Origin: an uncultured Prevotellaceae bacterium
Lineage (GTDB): Bacteria; Bacteroidota; Bacteroidia; Bacteroidales; Bacteroidaceae
NCBI GenBank assembly: GCA_900318115.1
Contig: ONJJ01000006.1
Location: 1-64,000 of the forward strand
Direction: 5' to 3'
Length of the DNA stretch: 64,000 bases
In this document: in pieces, positions 33,151 to 42,205 of the stretch
How the letters are laid out: every line of letters starts with the position of its first letter
Position numbering within the stretch: position 1 is the stretch's first letter
Program-made: the position numbers and the translations under genes
Notes under the pieces: generated by a model
Told to the model about the DNA's origin: nothing
The model's database searches: none
Seen by the model: the letters and a program-made list of their open reading frames with translations, nothing else

Positions 33151-34605
33151 CTATCGGGCTTTTTCGATAAGCGTTTTGACACCTTTAATTTTCTGCCCGC
33201 GCACGCGATGCAGCACCTCATCAGCCCGCTGACGCGCCACGGCGGCGTAGGCCCAGTGGTCCCCCACGTCCACTCGTCCGAGTTCCTGACGCTGCAATCC
33301 TCCCACCTTGGAGAGGAATCCGACGATGTCCACTTTGTTGATCTTGTCCTTACGCCCCTTGCCTATATATAAAGAGGTGTAAATGGGGAGAGGAATGGCC
33401 CCTCGCTGCCCCTCACTCGGAGGGAGAGGAGTAAAATGGACCTGAGAGGTAGCCTGAGAGACGGCTTCGGAGATATAGGACGGCAGTTCTTCCCCATCGG
33501 TCTCGAGGTGCCCCTCTCCCTCCCTCTGAAGCAAAGGCTGAGAGGAGGACCTGCTCCAGACAATCACCCATGCATCCCCTTCCCTATCCCATCGGGCCGT
33601 GCGGCCATTGCGATGAGTGAAGGCGTCTTCATTCAAAGGAAGGTGGTAGTGGATGATGTGGCGGACGTTGTCGATATCGAGCCCTCGGGCAGCGAGATCC
33701 GTAGAGATGAGAGTCAGTGCGGAGCCTCCGGCAAAGCGATAAAGGGCACGTTCGCGATCGCGTTGCTCCATGCCGCCATGGAAGGCGCTGACGGCAAAGC
33801 CCTCCTTCTGCAGGTAGGTGGCCACGCGCTCCACACTCTCACGATAGTTCACGAAGACCATGGAAGGCTCGGGCCCCAGATGGCAAAGCAGATCACGCAG
33901 GGTGTGAAGCTTGTCCTTCTCCGGCGAGCGAACGAGGTGCAGGGAAAGTTTGCCTTCTGACGCCGTGGCCGCGGCATCGTGGTCGGTGAAGTCCATCTTC
34001 CGGAAATCGGCTCCGACGAAGGAGGGTATCTGGTCGCTGTCCGTAGCCGAGAGGAGGAAACGGCGTTCGAGGCATGGCAACATCCCGATGACCTCTCCCA
34101 TCTCGTCCTGGAAACCCAGCTCCAAGCTCTTGTCGAACTCATCGATGATGAGTGTACGGATGAGTCCGCCGGAGAAATTCTGCTTACGCAAGTGGTCGGC
34201 AGCACGACCGGGCGTGGCGACTATGATGTGTGGTTGCACCTCGCGCAACACGCGGTGCTCATCCATCGCTGGACGCCCCCCGTAGCAAGCCACAGCCCGC
34301 AAGCCACACTTCATCGCCTTGATGACCTCCACCGTCTGCGAAGCGAGTTCGCGGGAGGGAACGAGGACGAGTGCAAGCGGCCAGGGAGAGGGGGCGGAAG
34401 TGGCAGGGCTGCCGAATTGTCCGGAGTCTTCCACGGCGTGCTGGAACTCCTCGGCGAGGGGAAGCAGATAGGCCAGCGTCTTGCCACTGCCCGTGGGCGA
34501 GAGGAGCACAAGCTGGTGATGACGTCGGTAGGCGGCAACGGTCTCTTCCTGCATGGCATTCAGTGCTTCGATACCAAGGTTTTGAAGGATTTCCTGCTGG
34601 GACAC
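33151..34605 (-). CDS. DEAD-box RNA helicase, DbpA-like, with repeat-derived insert
   Basis: 484 residues from a GTG start. The helicase core shows the Q-motif region, SPTGSGKT (Walker A, about 36-43), PSRELASQT, motif II as DEFD, SAT, and HRNGRTAR (motif VI, about 332-339). The C-terminal domain (SLYIGKGRKDKINKVDIVGFL, then GHWAYAAVARQRADEVL) is the DbpA RNA-binding type that targets 23S rRNA. DEFD in place of DEAD is common in Bacteroidetes relatives. Between core and RNA-binding domain, PLLQREGEG and PLPPSEGQRG are encoded by GC-rich palindromic repeats. Likely role: ribosome assembly. Confidence 0.9.
   Translation of the reverse strand: MSQQEILQNLGIEALNAMQEETVAAYRRHHQLVLLSPTGSGKTLAYLLPLAEEFQHAVEDSGQFGSPATSAPSPWPLALVLVPSRELASQTVEVIKAMKCGLRAVACYGGRPAMDEHRVLREVQPHIIVATPGRAADHLRKQNFSGGLIRTLIIDEFDKSLELGFQDEMGEVIGMLPCLERRFLLSATDSDQIPSFVGADFRKMDFTDHDAAATASEGKLSLHLVRSPEKDKLHTLRDLLCHLGPEPSMVFVNYRESVERVATYLQKEGFAVSAFHGGMEQRDRERALYRFAGGSALTLISTDLAARGLDIDNVRHIIHYHLPLNEDAFTHRNGRTARWDREGDAWVIVWSRSSSQPLLQREGEGHLETDGEELPSYISEAVSQATSQVHFTPLPPSEGQRGAIPLPIYTSLYIGKGRKDKINKVDIVGFLSKVGGLQRQELGRVDVGDHWAYAAVARQRADEVLHRVRGQKIKGVKTLIEKAR
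33398..33545. repeat. Two GC-rich palindromic arms inside the helicase gene
   Basis: One arm (about 33398-33435) holds CCCTC-actcg-GAGGG (33410-33424). The other (33511-33545) is a looser CCTCT...AGAGG stem around a Pu/Py-rich tract. Both are translated in frame by the helicase, giving PLPPSEGQRG and PLLQREGEG in the linker before the RNA-binding domain. They resemble arms near 14942, 15061, 30966, 47485 and 53514. Confidence 0.7.
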
Positions 34606-34642
34606 GGGGATGTATTTTACAGATTTACGAATTTACTCCTTA

Positions 34643-37057
34643 TCAGAATTCGATGACGGCAAAGGCATAGGCGGGAATGGTCACGGGCGCCTGAGCCTTG
34701 AGCAGGAATTTCAGAAATTCCTTTGGCCGGGCATCCTGGCTGTTCCATTCTCCCGAGAGGACTGTCATCCCTGCTTCTGTGCCTTGTGGGATATCTACCC
34801 CCTGGAAATCGAGGGTGAACTCGACGGGTTCCGGAAGGAGATTGACGAGTTTCACATAGGTCTTGCCCGTGGCTGTATCGCGAACAGTGCTTACTGCCAG
34901 ACGCCGATTGGCATCCGGACCTAAATCAAACTGGAGTGTAGAGGGCAGATATTGATTGCCCTGCGACTGTCCGCACATCTTCTGGACGAAGTAGTCCACC
35001 GTGGGATAGACCTGCGTGTTGTCGAAATAGATGAGGTCGGGGTTCCACTGGGTGTGACGATTCTTCGCCAACAAGGGTGCATAGCTACTCATGACCACGA
35101 CATCGCCATTGCGTTCGAGGTTACAGATGTGCATGGCGCAGGTGAGTGCCGTCTCGATGGTGGACTTGCGGCCCGGTCCATGGCTGGCGTACTCGCCGAG
35201 ATAGACCTTCGATGCGGAGCGGTCGTACTGGTCATAGAAGTGCTGGTTGTGGATGTACCATCCGGGCGAGACATAGTAGTGCTCGTCCACCATATCAATC
35301 TTGTTTTCTTTGGCCAGACGCCAGCCCTGCTCGTAATCCGAACCTTCGAAGAAAGGACCTGTGGTGCCACAGACAGTAATTTCAGGATAGCGCTCTTTCA
35401 CCGCTTGGATAAGCGGCAGGTAGCGTTCTGTGAACACCTCACTGATAAGATCCTCATTGCCGATACCCAGATATTTAAGGTTGAAGGGCTTGGGATGTCC
35501 TGCATCGGCACGCATCTTCGCCCACTTGGAGGTCTTCGGGTCGCCGTTGGCCCACTCGATGAGGTCCAAAAGGTCCTGCTTGTATTGCTCAAATTCCGGA
35601 CCAAAGGGGATGCCGCCCTGCTGACCACCGCCGCCCGTGCTGCTGTTCTGACAAGGCACAGCAGCCGGCACTACAGGTAAGGGCTCACAGCCGATGTCCT
35701 CACAGAACTGGAAGAACTCGAAGTAGCCGATACCGCGCGACTGATGGTAGCCCCAGATGTTGCGCTGAGGTTTGCGTTCCCACAGCGGACCGATGGTTTC
35801 CTTCCAGTGGTACATATTGCCGAGTCCGTCGCCATGGGCCACGCACCCACCAGGGAAACGCATGAAACGAGGATGCAAGTCAGCGAGGACTTGGGCAAGG
35901 TCGGGGCGCATACCATTCTTGCGGCCGCGGAAGGTCTGCTGCGGGAATAGAGAAATCATATCGACACACGAACGCACCGCTTTCTGAGGAACGATGACCA
36001 GCCGGGCTTTCGTGTCGGAGGCGGTGGCGGTGAGGACGGTGGAGTACTGTTGCCACTTGCCGGCACGCGTCTTCAGAACGGTCTTGGCCAGCACGGTGCC
36101 ATTGGAACCCACCAGTTGAATAACGAAGTCCTGCTTCTGGCCACCGGCCGAGACAAACATGGAGAAATCATATTTCTTGCCCTGCTCGACGACGATGCCG
36201 TCCCAACCCTCGTTCCACAACGTGTCTTGGCTGAGGACTGCATAGTGCGGGTTGTTAGGGTGCAGGGGCTGATCCGTGGCAATTTCTATGGGGCGCGGGG
36301 AGTGCCAGGCGGTGGTGGCGTTCCAATCCCGCTCAGAATACTCGAAGTCGCGGTTCTGGATCAGCTCTGCATAGAGACCACCGTCGGCGCTGTAGTTAAT
36401 GTCCTCGAAGAAGATGCCGATGAGTTTGTCGGAGATGGCCTTGGGACGTGTGCCAACGATCTGAACACGAGCCCGCAAGTATTTGTTTTTCAGAGCCGAG
36501 AAGCGCGACGCGTCGTCGGCCAGCGACTCGCTGTTCTGCCGTCCGCGCTGCGATGCTGCTTCCTGGAAGCGCTGCATGGCCTGCACCTCAGCAAAACTGA
36601 CACGGTTCACGCAGCCCTGAAATTCCCGACCGTTCACTACCGCCTTCTGATAGAAGTTGTGTTCGTAGTCATCGAACAGTTGCTGGACGACCTCACGACT
36701 GGCCACATAAGGATAGTCCTGCGGTTTCCAATGGATGAGATCCGGCGAGGTGGCAATGGCGTACTGGTTCGTCTTGTGGTTGACCTCGAAGGTGAGTTGC
36801 CATGTGCCGTCGGCCTGGCGGGCCAGCACGGGACGGTGCATCTTCTTCTCGGCGCCCCATGTGCCATAGTCGCTCTTGACGAACGCTGCACCATCGGCCA
36901 CGGAAGTCCACGTCCGTCCATCGGCTGAGTAGGCGAAGGAGAGTCCTTGCGCGGGGTTGGGGTTATAAGAAAAGAGGTAAACGGAGTCGGGCTCGTTGGC
37001 ACGCAACGGAAGCGCAACTGCGAGGGCCAGGGCCGCTATCGATGTCAAGAGTCTCAT
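34643..37057 (-). CDS. Secreted GH51-type alpha-L-arabinofuranosidase
   Basis: 804 residues with a signal peptide (about 1-20). An N-terminal beta-rich region (about 22-150, with SYNPNPAQGLSFAYSADGRTW) precedes the GH51 TIM barrel, which starts near GIFFEDINYSADGGLYAELIQNRDFE. The acid/base glutamate is in YLGIGNED (near 534) and the nucleophile glutamate in VYLGEYASHG (near 621). A C-terminal beta domain completes the fold. NSSTGGGGQQGG (about 475-490) looks like an extra low-complexity loop. It should release arabinose from arabinan or arabinoxylan outside the cytoplasm. Codirectional with the BACON and LptD-like genes upstream. Confidence 0.88.
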   Translation of the reverse strand: MRLLTSIAALALAVALPLRANEPDSVYLFSYNPNPAQGLSFAYSADGRTWTSVADGAAFVKSDYGTWGAEKKMHRPVLARQADGTWQLTFEVNHKTNQYAIATSPDLIHWKPQDYPYVASREVVQQLFDDYEHNFYQKAVVNGREFQGCVNRVSFAEVQAMQRFQEAASQRGRQNSESLADDASRFSALKNKYLRARVQIVGTRPKAISDKLIGIFFEDINYSADGGLYAELIQNRDFEYSERDWNATTAWHSPRPIEIATDQPLHPNNPHYAVLSQDTLWNEGWDGIVVEQGKKYDFSMFVSAGGQKQDFVIQLVGSNGTVLAKTVLKTRAGKWQQYSTVLTATASDTKARLVIVPQKAVRSCVDMISLFPQQTFRGRKNGMRPDLAQVLADLHPRFMRFPGGCVAHGDGLGNMYHWKETIGPLWERKPQRNIWGYHQSRGIGYFEFFQFCEDIGCEPLPVVPAAVPCQNSSTGGGGQQGGIPFGPEFEQYKQDLLDLIEWANGDPKTSKWAKMRADAGHPKPFNLKYLGIGNEDLISEVFTERYLPLIQAVKERYPEITVCGTTGPFFEGSDYEQGWRLAKENKIDMVDEHYYVSPGWYIHNQHFYDQYDRSASKVYLGEYASHGPGRKSTIETALTCAMHICNLERNGDVVVMSSYAPLLAKNRHTQWNPDLIYFDNTQVYPTVDYFVQKMCGQSQGNQYLPSTLQFDLGPDANRRLAVSTVRDTATGKTYVKLVNLLPEPVEFTLDFQGVDIPQGTEAGMTVLSGEWNSQDARPKEFLKFLLKAQAPVTIPAYAFAVIEF

Positions 37058-37112
37058 AGGAACTATAAGGTATATAAGTTATTGAGGTTTCTCTTATTCG
37101 AGGATGTTCATC

Positions 37113-37793
37113 TTAGGATTGTTTGACACCTTCCTGGATGACGAAGATAGAATCCTGCACGCCATTGGAAATGAGGATGAGGGTGTCCTGGCGCTCCGTG
37201 GCGAGGGTGTTAGGCTCTACGGTCAGATTGACAATCCGGTGACCAGCTGCACCTTCAGTAGCCTGTGGAACCACCCATGTGCCACCGAGGGGATTCAGGG
37301 TCCAGTCGCCATAAGCGTTGAACGACACGCTGTCCAAGGTAGCTGCTGCTTTCAGCTTCAGGGGATAGGTTTCTACTTCCGTCAGGTCGTTGCTCACCAG
37401 TCGCTGGGGACGTGAAATGCCCAGGAAGGGTACCTGCGAGTAGTAGGCCGCGTTGGAGGACTCGCCGGCATCGATTTTCAGGAGAACGCTGCGGAGCTTG
37501 CCCGTCGTGTTGACCTGGAATGTCAGGGGCACGCTCGTCACCACCCATGTGTTTGAGTATTTGTTATTGAAGCTGGCGTATTCCTTAGGGAAGCTGCACC
37601 ACGCCTCGGCGGAGTTGGTCAGTATCCATGAATCGGTGGAGGCAAAGACCAGGCTGTCTGCCGTCTGATCTGCCATCACCAGGCGATAGCGGGTGGACGG
37701 ATAGAGCACGTCCGTGTAGTGACTTTCGTTGCCTTTGCCGCAAGCTCCCAGCAGGAGGGCGGAGGCGAGAAGTGTGAAGATAGATTTTTTCAT
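37113..37793 (-). CDS. BACON-domain lipoprotein
   Basis: 226 residues. The signal peptide ends in LLLGACGK (cysteine 18), a clear lipobox. Two BACON-like beta-sandwich domains follow (about 30-125 and 130-222); the second has YGDWTLNPLGGTWVVP and ends DTLILISNGVQDSIFVIQEG, the typical BACON close. BACON domains in Bacteroidetes are found in surface glycan-handling proteins and may bind carbohydrate or mucin. It lies between a GH51 gene and the LptD-like gene and reads with both; spacing of 55 and 25 bp is compatible with one operon. Confidence 0.85.
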   Translation of the reverse strand: MKKSIFTLLASALLLGACGKGNESHYTDVLYPSTRYRLVMADQTADSLVFASTDSWILTNSAEAWCSFPKEYASFNNKYSNTWVVTSVPLTFQVNTTGKLRSVLLKIDAGESSNAAYYSQVPFLGISRPQRLVSNDLTEVETYPLKLKAAATLDSVSFNAYGDWTLNPLGGTWVVPQATEGAAGHRIVNLTVEPNTLATERQDTLILISNGVQDSIFVIQEGVKQS

Positions 37794-37818
37794 AACGATA
37801 TATGTGTTTATTTCTACA

Positions 37819-40791
37819 TTACCAGGATAATTGATTGCTGTAGCTGCTCTGCTTGCGCCACTTCAGGACGTCGGCCAGGGTGGAGGCGTTGCAGGCAAAG
37901 GTGAAGTTGAAGGAGGTATAGGGCGAGAGCACCACGCTGCACGACATATTGAAGCAATGGAGGTCGCGAGAGAGCGATGCGGTGGTCATCGAGAGTTTCT
38001 TGTAGTTGAAGTCATAGCCCGAGGACCATTGAATATTCCATCCCTCGGCAATCTGCAGGCTGCCGGAGAAATTCAGGGTGTGGGTGAGTTTGTAGCCATA
38101 ACGCATCCGCTTCGGATTGAACGTGCCTCCGGTGTTCTCTCGCATGGAGACACCATAGGAGATGGAGAACGACCAGGGCAGCTGGAACTTCAGATAGCCG
38201 TCCTCATCGAGGTCGCCGCTTTCTGTGCGTACGCCTCGTTGTCCCCGATTCAAGTCCGGGTCAAGGTTGGTGTCGTTATTGATACCTTCTTCATCTTCAT
38301 TTTCATCATCTTCGTCGTCCTCGTCACCACGTCCGTTTCCCTTATCCTTGTCATCTTTCTTTCCGAACCATTTCTTGAATGTCTGGTTGTTGAAGGTGTA
38401 GGAGAAGTTTTGGCTCATTCCTTGGAAACGACCGAAGCGGCCGTAGCTGTACTCCGTGCGGTCGCCCACATAGACACGTCCGTTCTCATCCATCTCATAG
38501 GCATAGGTAGCCCACTGAGCGTTGAAGGAATAGGTCTTGTTCTTGCCTATTTTTATGCGTAGGCGGGTATTGAGGTCGCTCCACGGACGAGTCTTGGCGG
38601 CCATATTGTAGGACATCGAGGCACCCAGTTCGTCGATGATACTGATTTTCTTCAGGGAGTCGTTGGCCGTGCGCACCTTCATCTCAATGTTATTGCCGAT
38701 ATCCATGGTCACACTTCCTGTCTGACCCTGACCGGGAACGCCGTAGAGGGCACCCTGATAAGGCGAGTAGGTGACGGTGCTCACGTTGCCGTCGCGGTCT
38801 GTCTTGACGTAGGTGTCGTAGTACCCGAAGCGGGAGGCACCGAAGTCCGGAGCGTAGGAGAAACTGACCGTTGGCGTCAGGACATGGCGTATGGCCTGAA
38901 TCTTCTTGCCGATGAGTGGCGTGTAAGTACCATAAAGCTTGGTACTGGCCGAGACGCTCAGGTTGTAGTCATACACATTGTGGAAGCCATAGGTGGTGTC
39001 GGCCACTTCCCGCTGAGTCTGCTCATTCCACGAACGGTTGACCTTGTACATATACATACGGTCCTGGAAGTTGAACGAGGGCGTCACGTTGATGTAGTTC
39101 AGTAGCGAGAACGATGCACTGACGGGAATGGAGTGCCGCATACCGTTGCGCCAGTCCTTGATGAGGTTCGAGTGCAGGAGTTTGTTCTCCTTCGTGGATA
39201 TGCTGTTGGAGAAGGTTCCCGTGTAGCTCACGGCAATCTTCTCGTACCAACGTTCTGCGCCGACCATCTTCTTGCGCTTGAAGGGGTTGAAGCGGGCCAG
39301 GGAGATATTCAGTGAAGGCAGCGTCATCGAGATGCTGCTGTCGCGCACGTTCTGCGAGAGGTTCATCGTGGCCGACAAAGTCAGACCAATATCGGCGAAG
39401 TTGCGGCTGTAGGAGACGGAGGAGGTACGTGTACTCTGGGTGTAGCTCTGAGGATTGTACATCGAGGTCAGGTTGTTACGCTCGTAGCTCGAGGTGGCAA
39501 AGTTCACGCTGGCCGAGAAGCTCTGCTTCGGGTTGGCCTTGGCATCCTGGCGGTGGCTCCACTGCACCTTGAAGCTCTTGCCCACCGAGTAGTCGGGCAT
39601 GTTTTTCTCGCCCTCCACCGTGTTCTGGTAGGCCACGTTGAACGAGCCGCTGAAGCGATATCTCTTGCGGTAGGTGCTTTGGGCATTCAGGGCCCACGAA
39701 CCCTTGGTGTATATCTCACCCAGGAGTTTGACGTCTATCTTGTCATTGATGGCGAAGTACCATCCGCCGTCGCGCAGGTAGAAACCACGGTTGGTTTCGT
39801 CGCCGAAGGTAGGCACGATGAGTCCGCTGCTGTATTTGCTCGAGAAGGGGAAGAAGCCGTAGGGAATGGCCAAGGGCAGAGGCACGTCCTCCACCACGAG
39901 GTAGGCAGGGCCGAAGACCACATCCTTGCCCGGACGCACCTTGGCACGGGTGAGAGCGAGGTAGAAGTGGGGATGGCGGGCATCGCAGGTGGTGTACTTG
40001 GCCTTGGCTACGTACATCGTTCCGCTGGAGTCACGTTTGCTCTCGTCACTGGTCATGAAGCCCTCGCCTTGCTGGGTGAAGACATTATGGATGAAAGCCT
40101 TACGCGTCTTGAAGTTATAAGCTATCTTATCGGGTTCGTAGGTATCCTGACCCTGCTTGAACACGGGCGGCACCACCACGTTGCCCAAGGAGTCCTTGGT
40201 ACCCAAGGCATGCACCAGACTGCTATCGACGCTGTAGGTGATAAGGTCGGACTCCAGCTCCAGATTCTGGTACTTCACGTTGGCCTTGCCGTAGAAGTTC
40301 ACACGGTTGGCACGATAGTCGAAGACCAGCGAGTCGTTGGCCGTGAAGTCCACGGGCGATTCCAGCGAGCTCTTGCTCTGCTTGGAAGAGTCGATGGCAA
40401 GGGTATCCAGGCCTGTGTGGCCACCGCGTCCGAGGTACACGGTATCTTCGCCCACGATGATGAAGCGCGCCGTGTCTTCCGGAGCCAGCACGGACAAGGA
40501 ATCCAGCGACAAGGAGTCTGTGCCCAGCAAGTCTGAGGGCAAAGACGCCAACCCGAGTGAATCCGTTTGCAACGAATCCCTTTGAGCGGGGAGCCTTCGA
40601 ACCGAATCCTGCCGCACCGAGTCTCGAAGAGCCACGTCTCGGCGTGTAGCATCACTCCGCACCGAGTCGCTCCGCACCGAATCGGACGAGAGCCATTGCC
40701 CTCCCCTACTCCGCGCAGGTGTGGTGGCGGAAGCAACGATGAGACAGACCAAGCAGGTCAGCAGGAATATGATGATACCTTTCTTATTCAC
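37819..40791 (-). CDS. lptD: LptD/OstA-like outer-membrane protein
   Basis: 990 residues from a GTG start; no ATG is available near the signal peptide. After the signal (about 1-25) comes a Ser/Asp/Arg-rich repeat stretch (SDSVRSD, RDSVRQD, TDSL units, about 35-85), common in Bacteroidetes LptD. An OstA-like periplasmic region follows (about 130-260, with VNFYGKANVKYQNLELESDLI), then a long beta-barrel rich in aromatic-ended strands. The acidic insert GDEDDEDDENEDEEG (near 850) may be an extracellular loop. It should insert lipopolysaccharide or lipooligosaccharide into the outer leaflet. A promoter with 20-bp spacing lies 72 bp upstream. Confidence 0.85.
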   Translation of the reverse strand: MNKKGIIIFLLTCLVCLIVASATTPARSRGGQWLSSDSVRSDSVRSDATRRDVALRDSVRQDSVRRLPAQRDSLQTDSLGLASLPSDLLGTDSLSLDSLSVLAPEDTARFIIVGEDTVYLGRGGHTGLDTLAIDSSKQSKSSLESPVDFTANDSLVFDYRANRVNFYGKANVKYQNLELESDLITYSVDSSLVHALGTKDSLGNVVVPPVFKQGQDTYEPDKIAYNFKTRKAFIHNVFTQQGEGFMTSDESKRDSSGTMYVAKAKYTTCDARHPHFYLALTRAKVRPGKDVVFGPAYLVVEDVPLPLAIPYGFFPFSSKYSSGLIVPTFGDETNRGFYLRDGGWYFAINDKIDVKLLGEIYTKGSWALNAQSTYRKRYRFSGSFNVAYQNTVEGEKNMPDYSVGKSFKVQWSHRQDAKANPKQSFSASVNFATSSYERNNLTSMYNPQSYTQSTRTSSVSYSRNFADIGLTLSATMNLSQNVRDSSISMTLPSLNISLARFNPFKRKKMVGAERWYEKIAVSYTGTFSNSISTKENKLLHSNLIKDWRNGMRHSIPVSASFSLLNYINVTPSFNFQDRMYMYKVNRSWNEQTQREVADTTYGFHNVYDYNLSVSASTKLYGTYTPLIGKKIQAIRHVLTPTVSFSYAPDFGASRFGYYDTYVKTDRDGNVSTVTYSPYQGALYGVPGQGQTGSVTMDIGNNIEMKVRTANDSLKKISIIDELGASMSYNMAAKTRPWSDLNTRLRIKIGKNKTYSFNAQWATYAYEMDENGRVYVGDRTEYSYGRFGRFQGMSQNFSYTFNNQTFKKWFGKKDDKDKGNGRGDEDDEDDENEDEEGINNDTNLDPDLNRGQRGVRTESGDLDEDGYLKFQLPWSFSISYGVSMRENTGGTFNPKRMRYGYKLTHTLNFSGSLQIAEGWNIQWSSGYDFNYKKLSMTTASLSRDLHCFNMSCSVVLSPYTSFNFTFACNASTLADVLKWRKQSSYSNQLSW

Positions 40792-40862
40792 AATACTACA
40801 TCGGGACCGCGCACACTCCTCCTTAGCAGAGGTTTACGACGCGCTCGTCCTGAAAACGTGTG

Positions 40863-40894
40863 CAAAAATACAGCAAATCGCGCGAGATTGCAAG
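40863..40894 (-). promoter_or_regulatory. Promoter of the lptD-BACON-GH51 run
   Basis: On the minus strand CTTG (40891-40894), 20 bp, then TATTTTTG (40863-40870). The -7 box matches exactly and the -33 box partly. The GTG start of lptD is about 72 bp downstream. Confidence 0.6.
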
Positions 40895-41406
40895 AAAATT
40901 CAGCTTTATTAAGGCTTCCCGTCCCCTTTTCGTTTAATTTAGTGCTTCTCTACCCTTTCTCGCCCGCAAAGACGCCAAAAGGATTGTCACAAAAGATTGA
41001 CGATAAAATTGACGAAGATTGACGACTCCATACATCTACAGGCAAGAATGGCATCATCGATTACCCAGCACTAAAGCCACATATTATAACTCAAGCACTA
41101 TCCCAGAGCAAACAAAGTCCGTACGTTGCCAGTAAGACATACACGGACCGACTTGTTCTCGTGTGAATTATTGGCGGTATTCAAAACGAAGAGAACAAGA
41201 GCAGAAAGCTCAAGTTATCGATAAGAAACGAAAGGAACTACGCGCATTCTTGGTTGTTAATGATTTGCCGTTGGACAAAGGGTGTCCGCTGGCAGTTAAT
41301 TTAAAATGCGTAAAATCCCTGTTAGAAGGCGTGTGCCTGGCACACCGCTCATTCCGTCTCGTTCAGTTCTATGTCTGTTTCTTAAAATTTGATTTTATAT
41401 TAAACA
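40895..41406. other. AT-rich gap with possible gene remnants
   Basis: About 510 bp without a secure gene. A plus-strand frame from about 41035 to a TGA at 41164 reads protein-like (GIIDYPALKPHIITQ...) but has no start codon. A shifted frame then continues (NYWRYSKRREQEQ...) to 41423. This pattern suggests a decayed gene, but I cannot name its family. GTGTGCC-t-GGCACAC (41331-41345) is a perfect 15-base palindrome. The composition is poorer in GC than the flanking genes. Confidence 0.35.
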
Positions 41407-41784
41407 TTATGATGTCTCTGTAGTGGTCCAGACATTCCAGTCTGTATCTGATAGATAGCTGGCAATTTGCTGACGCAAAGGTCCTAAATCCTCACGAATA
41501 ACCTTCCACACTTCACGAACACTAATCTGATAGTAGTCATGAACGAGGACATGGCGCATCTTAATGATATAAGGCCAAGGCACTTCTTGATGCTGATTCT
41601 TAAAAGCATCTGTCAATTTATGTGCTGCCTCACCGATTATTTCTATGTTCTTAACTACAGCAAAGAACAACATCTTATTGTCTGACAAGTCCGTAATTGA
41701 CTTGCCATCAGCAAAATCAAAGATATTGTCTATGGAGGTCAAAATATGCTCCAGACGTCCCTTGTCCCTAATTGGCTCTCTCAT
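41407..41784 (-). CDS. HepT-like HEPN-domain toxin
   Basis: 125 residues of the DUF86/HepT family. The RNase motif RX4HXY is intact: R77, H82 and Y84 in MRHVLVHDYY. The N-terminal helices (RLEHILTSIDNIFDF) and KNIEIIGEAAHKL are typical. HEPN toxins of this type cut RNA; in characterised HepT-MntA pairs the antitoxin modifies the tyrosine of RX4HXY by AMP transfer. The start overlaps the end of the nucleotidyltransferase gene by 17 bp, so the two are translationally linked, and the antitoxin comes first. Confidence 0.92.
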   Translation of the reverse strand: MREPIRDKGRLEHILTSIDNIFDFADGKSITDLSDNKMLFFAVVKNIEIIGEAAHKLTDAFKNQHQEVPWPYIIKMRHVLVHDYYQISVREVWKVIREDLGPLRQQIASYLSDTDWNVWTTTETS

Positions 41785-42064
41785 AAATCAACTTTTTATC
41801 GCGATTGGCAGTACTGACAGCAAAGGGAAGCAAAGTGCCGACTTCTACAATGTCCACTGGGCGATGGAGTTTATTCTCCAAATCCACAATCATTGCAGCA
41901 TGCTTCAGCAAGCTAACTCCTTCATTATCATACTCGACAAGAATATCTACATCGCTATCTGGCCGCTGCTCTCCACGGGAGAAAGAGCCAAATAGCCATG
42001 CTTTCAAGACGGGTTGAGTCTTGAAGTAATTAACAATGGTATGGACAACGGCCTCTGTAGTCAT
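41768..42064 (-). CDS. MntA-like minimal nucleotidyltransferase antitoxin
   Basis: 98 residues. The nucleotidyltransferase core AWLFGSFSRGEQRPDSDVDILVEYD shows the GSxxRG loop (G26-G31) and the DxD metal pair (D38, D40). This minimal form partners with HEPN toxins; its enzymatic AMP transfer to the toxin is the known neutralising mechanism in the family. It has its own promoter with perfect 20-bp spacing and a short leader. The pair stands in an AT-rich islet between LptD and the HD hydrolase, which fits recent acquisition. Confidence 0.92.
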   Translation of the reverse strand: MTTEAVVHTIVNYFKTQPVLKAWLFGSFSRGEQRPDSDVDILVEYDNEGVSLLKHAAMIVDLENKLHRPVDIVEVGTLLPFAVSTANRDKKLIYERAN

Positions 42065-42093
42065 GAGAAGATGATGTGAGAAGTATCACGCCG

Positions 42094-42125
42094 CAAAAGT
42101 AGTAACTTTCAGCGAATAAGCCAAA
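42094..42125 (-). promoter_or_regulatory. Promoter of the MntA-HepT operon
   Basis: On the minus strand TTTG (42122-42125), 20 bp, then TACTTTTG (42094-42101). Both boxes and the spacing are consensus. The start codon is about 30 bp downstream of the -7 box. Confidence 0.8.
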
Positions 42126-42205
42126 GAAATCCTGAACTTTTTCGCTTTTCAACTTAAAATATGGTTCAGAAAGGTAGAATGAACGGGAAAGTTTAGGGGA
42201 AAGAT

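Noticed and set aside
33200..34605. DEFD motif as a sign of an inactive helicase
   Set aside because: Metal-binding and catalytic D and E are retained and the DEFD variant is usual in this group; other motifs are intact.
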